A DNA stretch of 64,000 nt from Streptomyces sp. P9-A4 (GTDB lineage Bacteria > Actinomycetota > Actinomycetes > Streptomycetales > Streptomycetaceae). Below are positions 36,201-44,777 of this stretch, piece after piece (positions within the stretch are counted from its first letter, which is position 1; the number at the start of each line of letters is the position of its first letter). The position numbers were made by a program, and so were the translations under genes. The stretch covers positions 62,001-126,000 of the forward strand of contig NZ_JAZIFY010000002.1 in NCBI RefSeq assembly GCF_036634195.1, written 5' to 3'. Under the pieces are notes generated by a model. That model saw only the letters and a program-made list of their open reading frames with translations. It made no database searches and was not told the DNA's origin.

Positions 36201-36508
36201 AGCTGCCACACCACCGGCAGCCCGGCCCCCGCGCCTTCCTCGGAGTAGTCGTGCACGACGTCGAGCAGTTCGGCCATGCGCGTCTGCCAGGCGATGTTGA
36301 CGGGCAGCTTCTCCAGTTCGGCGAGGAGCCGGGCGTAGTCCTCGCAGTCGATCAGGTGGAAGAGGTCCGTGCCGCTGCGCCAGATCGTCCAGGAGGTACA
36401 GCCGGCGGCGCGGATCGCCACGGTCAGCTCGGCGGGTACGTCGCGGTGCGCCTCCTCGTAGGCGGCTACGCGGTCCTCCCGTACGCGGGTGTGCAGGGCG
36501 ATCCTCAT
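36197..36508 (-). CDS. L-rhamnose/L-fucose mutarotase (RhaM family)
   Basis: A 103-residue dimeric alpha-beta barrel protein. It has MRIALHTRVREDRVAAYEEAHRDVP with the family's His and Tyr region, and the C-terminal half WRSGTDLFHLIDCEDY. It interconverts alpha and beta anomers of the deoxy sugar so that the dehydrogenase receives the right form. It overlaps both neighbours by 4 bp. The operon context points to L-fucose rather than L-rhamnose. Confidence 0.87.
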   Translation of the reverse strand: MRIALHTRVREDRVAAYEEAHRDVPAELTVAIRAAGCTSWTIWRSGTDLFHLIDCEDYARLLAELEKLPVNIAWQTRMAELLDVVHDYSEEGAGAGLPVVWQL

Positions 36509-37293
36509 GTGCGGGCTCCAGGGGTGTCGGGCGTCTCGGGGGTCTCAGGCGTCTCGGAGGTCTCCGGAGTCTCAGGCCGCGCTGGGGTCCCAGAGGTGAC
36601 CAGGACGATGTCGAGGATCCGGGGCCCGTGCACGCCTTCGACGCGGCGCAGCTCGATGTCGCTGGTGGCCGAGGGGCCGGAGACGAGGGTCAGGGGCCGT
36701 CGGGGGTCCAGGCGCGCGAGGGCTTCCGGCACGTCGGGGACGATCTGCTCGGGGTGGACCACGCAGAGGTGGTGGTCGGGGACCAGGGTCAGCGCCCTGC
36801 GGCCCTGGCCGGGGCCGGCGTCCAGGACGACGGTGCCGGTCTCCGCGATGGCGACGGCCACCGTGGTCAGCGTGCTGTCGACGGCGTCGAGCTGTCGCAC
36901 GGTCAGGGGCGGGGCGTCCCGGACGAGGTCCGCGTCGGTACGGGTCAGGAATTCCGGCGGGAAGCCGTCGGGGACGACGACACGCCGTACGCCCCGGCGT
37001 TCGAGGAGGGCGGCCACGGTCCGCGCCACCTCCTCCGGGGCGCAGCGCACGACGGTGGCGCGGTAGTCGCCGACGCGTTCGGCGAACAGGGTGACGATGT
37101 CGTCCGGCGGCGTGGTCCGGAGGTACGCGCGCGGGACGGGGACGTCCGCGGGTGTCTCGTCGGCGGGGACGTCGCCGAGGGCGGCCCGGATACGTCCGAG
37201 TACGGCCGCGCGGCCGGTGTCCGTCCGGTCGTGGCGGTCGTCCTCGGCGGGGCTGGTCCCGGGGCGGGGTCGGTCCGTCCGTTCGTCGGTCAT
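36505..37293 (-). CDS. lutC: Lactate utilization protein C
   Basis: A 262-residue DUF162/LUD-domain protein, the third subunit of the LutABC L-lactate-oxidising complex. The LUD segment runs from VVRCAPEEVARTVAALLERRG to LVSGPSATSDIELRRVEGVHGP. The first 40 residues are charged, and the C-terminus carries a short ET/PETP repeat (PETPETSETPETPETPDTPG), which is unusual for LutC. ATG 37293 overlaps lutB by 4 bp. Confidence 0.9.
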   Translation of the reverse strand: MTDERTDRPRPGTSPAEDDRHDRTDTGRAAVLGRIRAALGDVPADETPADVPVPRAYLRTTPPDDIVTLFAERVGDYRATVVRCAPEEVARTVAALLERRGVRRVVVPDGFPPEFLTRTDADLVRDAPPLTVRQLDAVDSTLTTVAVAIAETGTVVLDAGPGQGRRALTLVPDHHLCVVHPEQIVPDVPEALARLDPRRPLTLVSGPSATSDIELRRVEGVHGPRILDIVLVTSGTPARPETPETSETPETPETPDTPGART

Positions 37294-38771
37294 CGGCGCT
37301 CCCTGTTCTCTCGCCACCAGGTGCGGAAGGTCTCTCGTGCGGGCGGTGGGGTGTCCCTCGTCGCCGACCAGCGGCGCAGGGGGCCGGGCAGGCGTCGGAT
37401 GCGTCCGCCGCGGGTCGTCAGCCGCCCGCCTGCGGCGGCGGCGCGCTGGGCGATGCCGAGGAGCGTGGGCGAGTCGAGGACCGCCGACGCGGCGGCCATG
37501 GCCAGGGCCTCCGGCGTGGGCAGGGCGCGGCGGTCCCGATCCGCCTCGACGACCCGGGCCCGCAGGTGGACGAGTACCTCCGGGATGTCGATCTTCACCG
37601 GGCAGGCGTCGTAGCAGGCGCCGCAGAGGGTGGAGGCGAACGGCAGGGACGGGGCCTTGTCGACGCCCACGAGCTGCGGGGTGAGCACCGCGCCGATGGG
37701 CCCGGGGTACACGGAGCCGTAGGCGTGCCCGCCGGTGCGCTCGTACACGGGGCAGACGTTGAGGCAGGCCGAGCAGCGGATGCAGGCGAGGGTCTGCCGG
37801 CCGACGGTGTCCTTGAGGACGTCGGTGCGGCCGTTGTCGAGGAGGACGAGATGGAAGTCCTGGGGACCGTCGCCCGGGGTCACACCCGTCCACAGCGAGG
37901 TGTACGGGTTCATCCGCTCGCCCGTCGAGCTGCGGGGCAGCAGCTGCAGGAAGACCTCCAGGTCGGCGAAGCGCGGGACGACCTTCTCGATGCCCATGAC
38001 CGTGATGAGGGTCCTGGGCAGGGTCAGGCACATGCGGCCGTTGCCCTCGGACTCGACGACGGCGACCGTGCCGGTGTCGGCGGCGGCGAAGTTCGCCCCG
38101 GAGATCGCCACTTCTGCCGTGAGGAACTTCTCCCTCAGATGGAGTCTGGCCGCCTCGGCGAGCGCCTTGGGGTCGTCGTCGAGGTCCTGCGGCGCGGCTC
38201 TGCCCCAGTCCCCCATGCGCGCGGCGAAGACGTCCCTGATCTCGGCGCGGTTGCGGTGGATCGCGGGGACGAGGATGTGCGACGGCCGGTCCTCGCCGAG
38301 CTGCACGATGAGTTCGGCGAGGTCGGTCTCGTACGCCGTGATCCCGGCGGCTCCGAGCGCCTCGTTGAGGCCGATCTCCTGGGTGGCCATCGACTTGACC
38401 TTGACGACCTCGCGGGCGCCGGTGGCGGTCACCAGGCGGGCGACGATGCGGTTGGCCTCGGCGGCGTCGCCGGCCCAGTGGACGGTGCCGCCCGCCTCGG
38501 TGACGCTGCGTTCCAGTTGTTCGAGGTAGTGGTCGAGATGGCGTGCGGTGCGGCGTTTGATCGCGGCGCCGGCCTCGCGCAGCTCCTCCCAGTGCGGTAC
38601 TTCACCGGTCGCGTCGAGCCTTTTCGCGCGGATGGTCGTCGTGGCGTGCCGGAGGTTGTGGCGGAGCTGAGTGTCCGCGAGGGCGGTGCGGGCCGCCTCC
38701 GGGAAGGCGGGGGTGCCGAGCCAGACCCGGCCGTCGTTCGCGTCCAGGCCGCCGCCGCTTCCCCGGCTCAC
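37290..38771 (-). CDS. lutB: Lactate utilization iron-sulfur protein B
   Basis: A 493-residue protein with an N-terminal LUD domain and two ferredoxin-type [4Fe-4S] motifs: CIRCSACLNVCP near residue 325 and CGACYDACP near 377. LutB is the electron-transfer subunit of the LutABC complex, which oxidises L-lactate to pyruvate. GTG start with GGGGAG upstream; a 55-bp gap from lutA. The length and domain order are normal. Confidence 0.94.
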   Translation of the reverse strand: MSRGSGGGLDANDGRVWLGTPAFPEAARTALADTQLRHNLRHATTTIRAKRLDATGEVPHWEELREAGAAIKRRTARHLDHYLEQLERSVTEAGGTVHWAGDAAEANRIVARLVTATGAREVVKVKSMATQEIGLNEALGAAGITAYETDLAELIVQLGEDRPSHILVPAIHRNRAEIRDVFAARMGDWGRAAPQDLDDDPKALAEAARLHLREKFLTAEVAISGANFAAADTGTVAVVESEGNGRMCLTLPRTLITVMGIEKVVPRFADLEVFLQLLPRSSTGERMNPYTSLWTGVTPGDGPQDFHLVLLDNGRTDVLKDTVGRQTLACIRCSACLNVCPVYERTGGHAYGSVYPGPIGAVLTPQLVGVDKAPSLPFASTLCGACYDACPVKIDIPEVLVHLRARVVEADRDRRALPTPEALAMAAASAVLDSPTLLGIAQRAAAAGGRLTTRGGRIRRLPGPLRRWSATRDTPPPARETFRTWWRENRERR

Positions 38772-38826
38772 CGCGCTCCCCTGTCCCGTTTCGCCGTGCT
38801 CGTCCGGTTCACGGCGCTCTTCCGGT

Positions 38827-39564
38827 TCACGGCGCTCCCTCGGTCGTTGCCAGGATCTCCGCCAGGTGCATGATGCGTACCCCGCTGTTCAGCCGGTCGA
38901 GGCCGCCGCCGATGTGCATCAGGCACGAGTTGTCGGCGGCGCACAGCACTTCGGCCCCGGTGCCCAGGACCCGGCTCATCTTGTCGGCCAGCATGGTGGT
39001 GGAGGTGTCGGCGTTCTTGAGGGCGAACGTTCCGCCGAAACCGCAGCAGGAGTCCGCCCCGGGCAGTTCGACCAGCTCGATGCCCTTGACCGCGCGCAGC
39101 AGACGCAGCGGCCGGTCCTCCAGTTGTACTCCGCGCAGCGAATGACAGGTGGGGTGGTAGGTGACGCGGTGCGGGAACGCGGCGCCCACGTCGGTCACGC
39201 CGAGCACGTCGACGAGGAACTCCGTCAGTTCGTGGACCGCGGGGACGACGGCGGCCACCGCGTCCCGCAGGGCCGCGCCGCCGAGCTGCGCGGCGATCAC
39301 GGGGTGGTTGTGCCGGATCATCGCCGCGCAGGAGGCGGAGGGCGTCACGATCGCGTCGTAGCCGGCGAAGACGCGGGCGAAGCGCTCCACCAGGGGAAGG
39401 GATTCGGGGCGGTAGCCCGTGTTGAAGTGCATCTGCGCGCAGCAGGTCTGTTCCTGGGGGAACTCGACGGTGTGGCCGAGCCGTTCGAGGAGGGTCACCA
39501 CCGCTCTGCCGGTGCCGGGGAACAGGGTGTCGTTGACGCAGGTCACGAAGAGCGCGATCCTCAT
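38827..39564 (-). CDS. lutA: Lactate utilization protein A (Fe-S oxidoreductase)
   Basis: A 245-residue protein with two CCG domains: the first around EQTCCAQMHFNTGY, the second around DSCCGFGGTFALKN. This is the LutA/GlcF-type cysteine-rich heterodisulfide-reductase fold binding Fe-S. ATG 39564 overlaps the aldo/keto reductase stop by 4 bp. As part of LutABC it processes the L-lactate expected from the last step of fucose breakdown encoded around it. Confidence 0.93.
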   Translation of the reverse strand: MRIALFVTCVNDTLFPGTGRAVVTLLERLGHTVEFPQEQTCCAQMHFNTGYRPESLPLVERFARVFAGYDAIVTPSASCAAMIRHNHPVIAAQLGGAALRDAVAAVVPAVHELTEFLVDVLGVTDVGAAFPHRVTYHPTCHSLRGVQLEDRPLRLLRAVKGIELVELPGADSCCGFGGTFALKNADTSTTMLADKMSRVLGTGAEVLCAADNSCLMHIGGGLDRLNSGVRIMHLAEILATTEGAP

Positions 39565-40616
39565 CGGCGCCTCACCCCCGCCCCCGGGAGGGGGGCTTCG
39601 GAGGGCAGGTGGCCCTCGCCGCGCAGCTCGTCCCAGAGCGCCGCGGGGATGTCCAGGGCCAGCAGGTCGACGGCGTCGGTGACCTCCGCGTCGCTGCGGA
39701 GCCCGAGGAGGACGCCCGCCACGGCGGGGTGGCCGAGCGGGAAGCGGGCCGCCACCGCCCTCAGGGGCACGCCGTGGCGGTCGCAGATCTCCCGCATCCG
39801 GACGGCTCGCCGCAGCGTGTCGGCCGGGGCCGTGGCGTAGTCGTACGTCGCACCTGGGCGGGGGTCCGCGAGCAGGCCCGAGTTGAAGACCCCGCCGGCG
39901 ACGATCGACACGCCCCGGCGGCGGGCCTCCGGGAGGAGTTCGGCCAGGCCGCTCTGGTCGAGCAGGGTGTAGCGCCCGGCGAGCAGGACGACGTCGATGT
40001 CCGTCTCGGTGACGAACCGGGTGGGCACCGCGGTCTGGTTCATGCCGACGCCGACGGCCCGTACGGTCCCTTCGGACCGCAGGCGTTCCAGGGCGGGGCA
40101 GGCCTCGCGCAGGGCCTGTTCGGCGTGGTCGTCGGGGTCGTGCAGGTAGACGGTGTCGACGCGGTCGAGTCCGAGCCGTTCGAGGCTCTCTTCGAGACCG
40201 CGGCGGACGCCGTCCGCGCTGAAGTCCCACACCCTGCGGTACGCGGCGGGCACCGCGAAGCCGTGGGCGAGGTCGTCGCCGGTGGCGTCGGGGGCGGGCA
40301 CGAGGAGGCGGCCGACCTTCGTCGAGACGGTGTACGAGTCCCGGGGCCGGTCCCTGAGGAAGGCGCCGAGGCGGCGCTCGGACAGGCCGAGGCCGTAGTG
40401 GGGTGCCGTGTCGAACGAGCGGACGCCCCGGTCCCAGGCGGCCTCCAGGGCGCGGGTCGCGTCCTCGTCGGTGACGTGCCGGTAGAGGTTGCCCAGGCCG
40501 GCCGCCCCGAAGGCCAGACGGGTCGTCCAGGCGGTGGACCGGCCCAGGGGGACGCGAACGGGTCGGGTCGGGTCGGCGGGACCGACGGGTTCGGTGTCCT
40601 GCTCCCGGGTGCTCAT
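39561..40616 (-). CDS. Aldo/keto reductase, probable L-fucose 1-dehydrogenase
   Basis: A 351-residue aldo/keto reductase of the D-threo-aldose/L-fucose dehydrogenase group. FGAAGLGNLYRHV at the N-terminus and DTAPHYGLGLSERRLG with the catalytic Tyr are characteristic, as are STKVGRLL with the catalytic Lys and a YLHDPDDH strand. It would oxidise L-fucose with NAD(P) to L-fucono-lactone, the first step. ATG 40616 overlaps the SDR gene by 4 bp. The substrate is inferred from family features and operon context. Confidence 0.86.
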   Translation of the reverse strand: MSTREQDTEPVGPADPTRPVRVPLGRSTAWTTRLAFGAAGLGNLYRHVTDEDATRALEAAWDRGVRSFDTAPHYGLGLSERRLGAFLRDRPRDSYTVSTKVGRLLVPAPDATGDDLAHGFAVPAAYRRVWDFSADGVRRGLEESLERLGLDRVDTVYLHDPDDHAEQALREACPALERLRSEGTVRAVGVGMNQTAVPTRFVTETDIDVVLLAGRYTLLDQSGLAELLPEARRRGVSIVAGGVFNSGLLADPRPGATYDYATAPADTLRRAVRMREICDRHGVPLRAVAARFPLGHPAVAGVLLGLRSDAEVTDAVDLLALDIPAALWDELRGEGHLPSEAPLPGAGVRRR

Positions 40617-41377
40617 GTGGTGGCCTGCCGCAGCCGGAGTCCCGCCATGCCGCCGTCGACGGCGAGGGCGGTGCCCGTCACCGAGCCGGCGGCCGGGGAG
40701 GCGAGGTAGACGACGGCTGCCGCGACCTCGTCCGCGCTGACGAGACGGCCGGTGGGCTGGCGGGCGCTGAGCGCCGCGCGCTCGGCCGCCGGGTCCTCGG
40801 CCGCGTCCAGGAGGCGGGCGACCCAGGGGGTGTCCACCGTGCCGGGGTTGACGCAGTTGACCCGGATGCCCTCCCGGACGTGGTCGGCGGCCATGGCGAG
40901 CGTCAGCGAGAGCACCGCGCCCTTGCTCGCCGAGTACAGGGCCCGCTGGGGGAGGCCCGCGGTGGCCGCGATGGAGCAGATGTTGACGACGGCGGCGTGC
41001 TCGGAGCGGCGTAGATGGGGCAGTGCGGCGCGGGTCGTCCGGACGACACCGAGGACGTTCACGTCGAGGACACCGTGCCACTGGTCGTCGGGGTTGTCCT
41101 CGACGGTCCCGGCCGCGCCGATGCCCGCGTTGTTGACGAGGATGTCGATGCCGCCGAGGGTGGCGGCGGCCGATTCGACCGCCGTACGCACGGAGGTGTC
41201 GTCGGCCACGTCGGCGCGGACGGCGGTGAGCGTGTCGGGGGCGGCGTCCGGGTTCAGATCGAGGACGGCGACGGCGACGCCCTGGGCGTCCAGCAGGCGG
41301 GCGACGGCGAGTCCGATGCCGGAGGCGCCGCCGGTGACGACGGCCCGCAGGCCGGCGAGCGGGGATGCGGTGGTCAT
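40613..41377 (-). CDS. SDR dehydrogenase, probable 2-keto-3-deoxy-L-fuconate dehydrogenase
   Basis: A 254-residue short-chain dehydrogenase: TGGASGIG cofactor loop, NNAG, catalytic Ser in ICSIAAT and YSASK. The Asp in VLDLN after beta-2 favours NAD. In the oxidative L-fucose pathway an SDR oxidises 2-keto-3-deoxy-L-fuconate to the 2,4-diketo acid; L-fucose dehydrogenase is the alternative. It sits between the dehydratase and the aldo/keto reductase with 4-bp overlaps on both sides. Confidence 0.85.
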   Translation of the reverse strand: MTTASPLAGLRAVVTGGASGIGLAVARLLDAQGVAVAVLDLNPDAAPDTLTAVRADVADDTSVRTAVESAAATLGGIDILVNNAGIGAAGTVEDNPDDQWHGVLDVNVLGVVRTTRAALPHLRRSEHAAVVNICSIAATAGLPQRALYSASKGAVLSLTLAMAADHVREGIRVNCVNPGTVDTPWVARLLDAAEDPAAERAALSARQPTGRLVSADEVAAAVVYLASPAAGSVTGTALAVDGGMAGLRLRQATT

Positions 41378-42798
41378 GCCGTCACCTCCACGGCGTCCGC
41401 AGCCACGGCGCCCACGACGGCGGCTCCTTCGGCCGCCGAGTCGTCGGCTCTCGTGTCGTCGGCCGTGCCTTCGGCCTGGTGTGCGAGGTCGGCGGCCCAG
41501 AAGTCGCCGTCGGGGAAGGCGAACGTGGCGATCGACTCGGCCCGCATGTCCGCCGAGAACCCCGGGGCCAGGGGTGCCGTGTAGCTACCCTCGCGTACGA
41601 CGGCCGGGTGGGCGAAGTGCTCGTGGAGGTGGTCGACGAACTCGATGACCCGGTCCTCGGTGGTCCGGCTGAGCGCCACATAGTCGAACATCGCCAGGTG
41701 CTGGACGAGTTCGCAGAGTCCGACGCCTCCGGCGTGCGGGCAGACGGGCACGTCGAACTTCGCGGCGAGGAGCAGTATCGCGAGGTTCTCGTTCACCCCG
41801 CCGACCCGGGCCGCGTCCAGCTGGACGATGTCGACGGCGTCCGCCTGGAGGAGTTGTTTGAACACGATGCGGTTCTGTACGTGCTCCCCCGTGGCCACCT
41901 TGACGGGGGCGACCGCGGCCCGTACGCGCGCGTGCCCCAGGATGTCGTCGGGGCTGGTGGGCTCCTCGACCCAGTAGGGGTCGAACTCGGCGAGCGCCCG
42001 GGTCCAGTCGATCGCCTCGGCCACGTTCCACCGCTGGTTGGCGTCGACGGCGAGGCGTACGTCCGGGCCGACGGCCGCCCGCGCGGCACGGCAGCGGCGT
42101 ACGTCGTCGGCGAGGTCCGCCCCCACCTTCAGCTTGATCTGGGTGAAGCCGGCGGCGACGGCCTCCTTGGCCAGCCGGGTCAGCTTCTCGTCCGAGTAGC
42201 CGAGCCAACCCGGCGAGGTCGTGTACGCGGGGTACCCCTGGGCGCGCAGCGTCCGCTCGCGCTCGGCGCGGCCCTCCTTGCCGCGCCGCAGCAGGTCGAG
42301 CGCCTCCTCGGGGGTGAGCGCGTCGGTGATGTACCGGAAGTCCACCTGCGAGACGAGCCATTCGGGTTCGGCGTCGGCCAGGAGCTGCCACAGCGGCTTG
42401 CGCTGCCGCTTGGCGGCCAGGTCCCACACGGCGTTCACCACGGCGCCTACGGCCATGTGCATGACGCCCTTCTCGGGTCCGAGCCAGCGGAGCTGGCTGT
42501 CGCCGATCAGCGCGCGGCTGACAAGGCCCGGGTCGGCGCAAAGCTCCTCCACGGAGCGGCCGATGATGTGCGGGCGCAGTGCTTCGATCGCGGCGACCTG
42601 GACATCGTTGCCACGTCCGATGGTGAAGGTGAAGCCGTGCCCCTGGGGGCCGTCGGGCTCGTCCGTGCGCAGCACGAGGTAGGCCGCGGAGTAGTCGGGG
42701 TCCGGGTTCATCGCGTCGGACCCGTCGAGTTGGCGGGAGGTCGGGAAGCGGATGTCGTAGGTGTCCATCGCGATGACCCGCGTGATGTCAGTGGACAA
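41374..42798 (-). CDS. L-fuconate dehydratase
   Basis: A 474-residue enolase-superfamily enzyme. The N-terminal [34 protein letters not shown] and YSAAYLVL are the signature of the L-fuconate dehydratase/ENOSF1 group. Catalytic and metal residues are visible: KLKVG, DANQRW, EEPTSP, ATGEH and PHAGGVGL. It dehydrates L-fuconate to 2-keto-3-deoxy-L-fuconate. TTG start with AAAGGAA 5 bp upstream. The last 40 residues (Ala/Asp/Glu-rich) look like an extra tail. It is the first gene of the operon, with a candidate operator at 42947-42957. Confidence 0.93.
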   Translation of the reverse strand: MSTDITRVIAMDTYDIRFPTSRQLDGSDAMNPDPDYSAAYLVLRTDEPDGPQGHGFTFTIGRGNDVQVAAIEALRPHIIGRSVEELCADPGLVSRALIGDSQLRWLGPEKGVMHMAVGAVVNAVWDLAAKRQRKPLWQLLADAEPEWLVSQVDFRYITDALTPEEALDLLRRGKEGRAERERTLRAQGYPAYTTSPGWLGYSDEKLTRLAKEAVAAGFTQIKLKVGADLADDVRRCRAARAAVGPDVRLAVDANQRWNVAEAIDWTRALAEFDPYWVEEPTSPDDILGHARVRAAVAPVKVATGEHVQNRIVFKQLLQADAVDIVQLDAARVGGVNENLAILLLAAKFDVPVCPHAGGVGLCELVQHLAMFDYVALSRTTEDRVIEFVDHLHEHFAHPAVVREGSYTAPLAPGFSADMRAESIATFAFPDGDFWAADLAHQAEGTADDTRADDSAAEGAAVVGAVAADAVEVTA

Positions 42799-42946
42799 CG
42801 GGGTTCCTTTCACACCTGGGCTGCGCGCCCGGCGTTCGGCTTCGTCTGCACGAGCTACGCGGGGCGGCCCCAACCATCAGCACAGATCGGGTGATTGGCC
42901 TGTCGAGCGAGAACGATACGGCGCCCGCGAGAGGTCAGGCAAGTAG

Positions 42947-42957
42947 ACATCGGATGT
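42947..42957. promoter_or_regulatory. Operator candidate, ACATCGGATGT (fuconate dehydratase operon)
   Basis: A perfect 11-base palindrome, 149 bp before the dehydratase start. On the minus strand a promoter-like TTGCCT and TATCGT pair (18-base spacer) lies just downstream of it. The same palindrome recurs at four other promoters in the window. Confidence 0.6.
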
Positions 42958-42999
42958 TTCTTTCGCTCTCCGGGTGTCGTCGACACCGGGAACGACAAA

Positions 43000-43029
43000 G
43001 GGCGTTCGCCCCCCGAGGAGCGAACGCCC
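43000..43029 (-). terminator. Terminator of the GntR regulator gene
   Basis: GGGCGTTCGC and GCGAACGCCC form a perfect 10-bp stem with a 10-base loop. On the minus strand the stem is followed by TTTGTCG. It starts 26 bp after the regulator stop codon and precedes the fuconate dehydratase promoter. Confidence 0.7.
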
Positions 43030-43054
43030 GGTCTCCGGCCGTGTGCGACCGGCC

Positions 43055-43726
43055 TCACAGCACGCTGTCGAGCCACCTCACCACATTGGAGATGTGGATC
43101 GTCGCCCACGCCTCCGCCGTGCGCGCGTCGCGCGCGGCGAGGGCGTCCAGGATCGCCCGGTGCTCCGAGATCGTCCTGGCCACGGCCGTCTCCTCGGTGA
43201 TGCCGCGCCACAGCCGGGCCCGTACGGTCGCCCCGGAGATGCTGTCGAGCAGCGAGCACAGCAACGGGATCCCGGAGGCCGCCGCGATGCGCCGGTGGAA
43301 CTCCAGGTCGCCGGCGACGAGTTCGTCCAGGCTCGGCGAGTCCCCGAGCCCGTCGAGCAGTTCACCCAGCTCCCGGATCTCGTCCTCGGGTATGCGGTCC
43401 GCCGCCAGGGCCGTCGCCGCCGGCTCCAGGATGCCCCGTACCTTCAGGGCCTGGAGCGCCTGGTCGTCCTGGTGGAAGTCCAGGACGAACGAGACCGCTT
43501 CGAGCAGCAGGGGCGGTTCCAGGCTGGAGACGTACGTGCCGTCCCCCTGCCGTACGTCCAGGATGTTCAGCAGGGAGAGCGCCTTCACCGCCTCCCGCAG
43601 GGAGTTGCGGGAGAGGCCCAGTCCGGCGGCGAGGTCGGCTTCCTTGGGAAGCCGGTCCCCCGGGCGCAGCGCACCGGAGACGATCATCTCCTTGATCTTC
43701 CCGATCGCCTCGTCGGTCACTGCCAA
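43055..43726 (-). CDS. GntR/FadR-family transcriptional regulator (FCD domain)
   Basis: A 223-residue regulator. The winged helix covers residues 5-70 (LRPGDRLPKEADLAAGLGLSRNSLREAVKALSLLNILDVRQGDGTYV). The FCD ligand-binding domain follows, with metal-type residues in ELLDGLGDSPSL, DLEFHRRIAAASGI and EHRAILDALAARD. The ATG at 43726 lies 25 bp from a copy of the palindrome ACATCGGATGT, implying autoregulation. Because the same palindrome precedes the fuconate, sugar-import, dehydrogenase and FAH transcription units, it is the best candidate regulator of the whole region. The ligand is probably a pathway acid such as 2-keto-3-deoxy-fuconate (inference). Confidence 0.9.
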   Translation of the reverse strand: MAVTDEAIGKIKEMIVSGALRPGDRLPKEADLAAGLGLSRNSLREAVKALSLLNILDVRQGDGTYVSSLEPPLLLEAVSFVLDFHQDDQALQALKVRGILEPAATALAADRIPEDEIRELGELLDGLGDSPSLDELVAGDLEFHRRIAAASGIPLLCSLLDSISGATVRARLWRGITEETAVARTISEHRAILDALAARDARTAEAWATIHISNVVRWLDSVL

Positions 43727-43751
43727 GGCATCCTCCTGTGCGCGGCAAAAT

Positions 43752-43762
43752 ACATCGGATGT
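43752..43762. promoter_or_regulatory. Operator candidate, ACATCGGATGT (GntR promoter)
   Basis: Perfect palindrome in the context AATACATCGGATGTGTC, between the sugar isomerase gene end and the GntR start. Its position suggests autoregulation. Confidence 0.65.
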
Positions 43763-43779
43763 GTCTGTCGGCCGCCACC

Positions 43780-44673
43780 CTACTCCAGGGCGGATCGGAG
43801 CCGACCGGAACCGGCGGCACCGGCCCCCCTGCGTACGGGGGCGGGTGCCGCCGTACGCCGTAGCGTCGCCGCCTCGCGTCCCAGGACGGCGGGATCGTCG
43901 TCCGGCACGAACTCCAGGAGCGCTTCCCTCGGCCGTGGCCGGCCGGCGAGCAGGCCGAAGGCCCGCGTCCAGAGCTCGTCACGGGCGTCCAGGGGCAGCC
44001 GGTGGTTGTCCGGCCACCAGGAGAAGACGTGGACGGCGCTGACGCGTTCGGCCAGCGCGGCGAGTCCCGCGAGCGCCTCGTCGTCGGGGGCGTTCAGGGG
44101 CGGCTGCCAGTAGGTGGTGATGTTGTCCACCGACGCGGCACGGGGGTCGCGCGGTTCCTCCAGTTCCTCCAGGAGCCGGAGCGTGGAGGACACCGAGTCG
44201 GTCAGTGTCCTGATGTGGAACTCCAGGGCGAGTTCCAGGCCCTGGTCCCGCGCGATCAGCGCCGCCGCCCGCAGGCCCTCGGTGATGCGGGCGCGCTCGC
44301 CCTCCGTCACCTCGGCCGATCCGGCCTCCCCCGCCCAGACCCGGACGCGCGGCGCTCCGAGCGTCACCGCCGCGCGGGCGACCTCCGCGAACCCGGGGAG
44401 TTCGTCCGGGAGTCCGTGGAAGTACGAGCCGTAGGAGCAGCACGTCATGCCGTGGCGTTCGGTGGCTTCGCGGACGGCGCCGAGGGCCTCGGGGTCTCCC
44501 GGTGGCGCGTGGACGTCCGCTCCCCACTCGATCACCGCGAGACCCGCGTCCGCGGCACGACGGACGACCTCCAGGGCGGGCAGCCGCCGGAAGGTGACGG
44601 AGCAGAGGCCGAGCGGGGGCGCGGGAACGGCGGCCGGCCCGCACGAGAGGTGGCGCGGTGGGTCCTCGGGCAC
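43780..44673 (-). CDS. Sugar phosphate isomerase/epimerase family TIM-barrel protein
   Basis: A 297-residue xylose-isomerase-like TIM barrel: GLCSVTFRRLPALEVVRRAADAGLAVIEWGADVHAP at the N-terminus, then YGSYFHG, LEFHIRTLTDS with a metal-ligand-type Glu and His, and VHVFSWWPDNH. The family includes epimerases and isomerases of sugars and sugar acids; the substrate is unknown. GTG 44673 has GGAAGG 7 bp upstream. It lies downstream of the PL6 lyase gene in the same direction. Confidence 0.75.
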   Translation of the reverse strand: MPEDPPRHLSCGPAAVPAPPLGLCSVTFRRLPALEVVRRAADAGLAVIEWGADVHAPPGDPEALGAVREATERHGMTCCSYGSYFHGLPDELPGFAEVARAAVTLGAPRVRVWAGEAGSAEVTEGERARITEGLRAAALIARDQGLELALEFHIRTLTDSVSSTLRLLEELEEPRDPRAASVDNITTYWQPPLNAPDDEALAGLAALAERVSAVHVFSWWPDNHRLPLDARDELWTRAFGLLAGRPRPREALLEFVPDDDPAVLGREAATLRRTAAPAPVRRGAGAAGSGRLRSALE

Positions 44674-44777
44674 GTGCGGGCCTTCCGGTCGAAGGGGCGG
44701 GCGGGTCGGGCGGGAAAGGCGGAGGGAAGAGGCGGCCGGTACGCGCGCGTACCGGCCGCCCTGCGGCACTGGTCCGG

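Noticed and set aside
35343..42798. Operon read as an L-rhamnose pathway because of the RhaM-type mutarotase
   Set aside because: The dehydratase carries the fuconate/ENOSF1 signature and an alpha-L-fucosidase is nearby; no rhamnosidase or rhamnonate-type dehydratase is seen.
42974..42986. GTGTCG-T-CGACAC palindrome between the dehydratase operon operator and the GntR terminator
   Set aside because: It occurs once, is short, and has no counterpart at the other promoters of the region.
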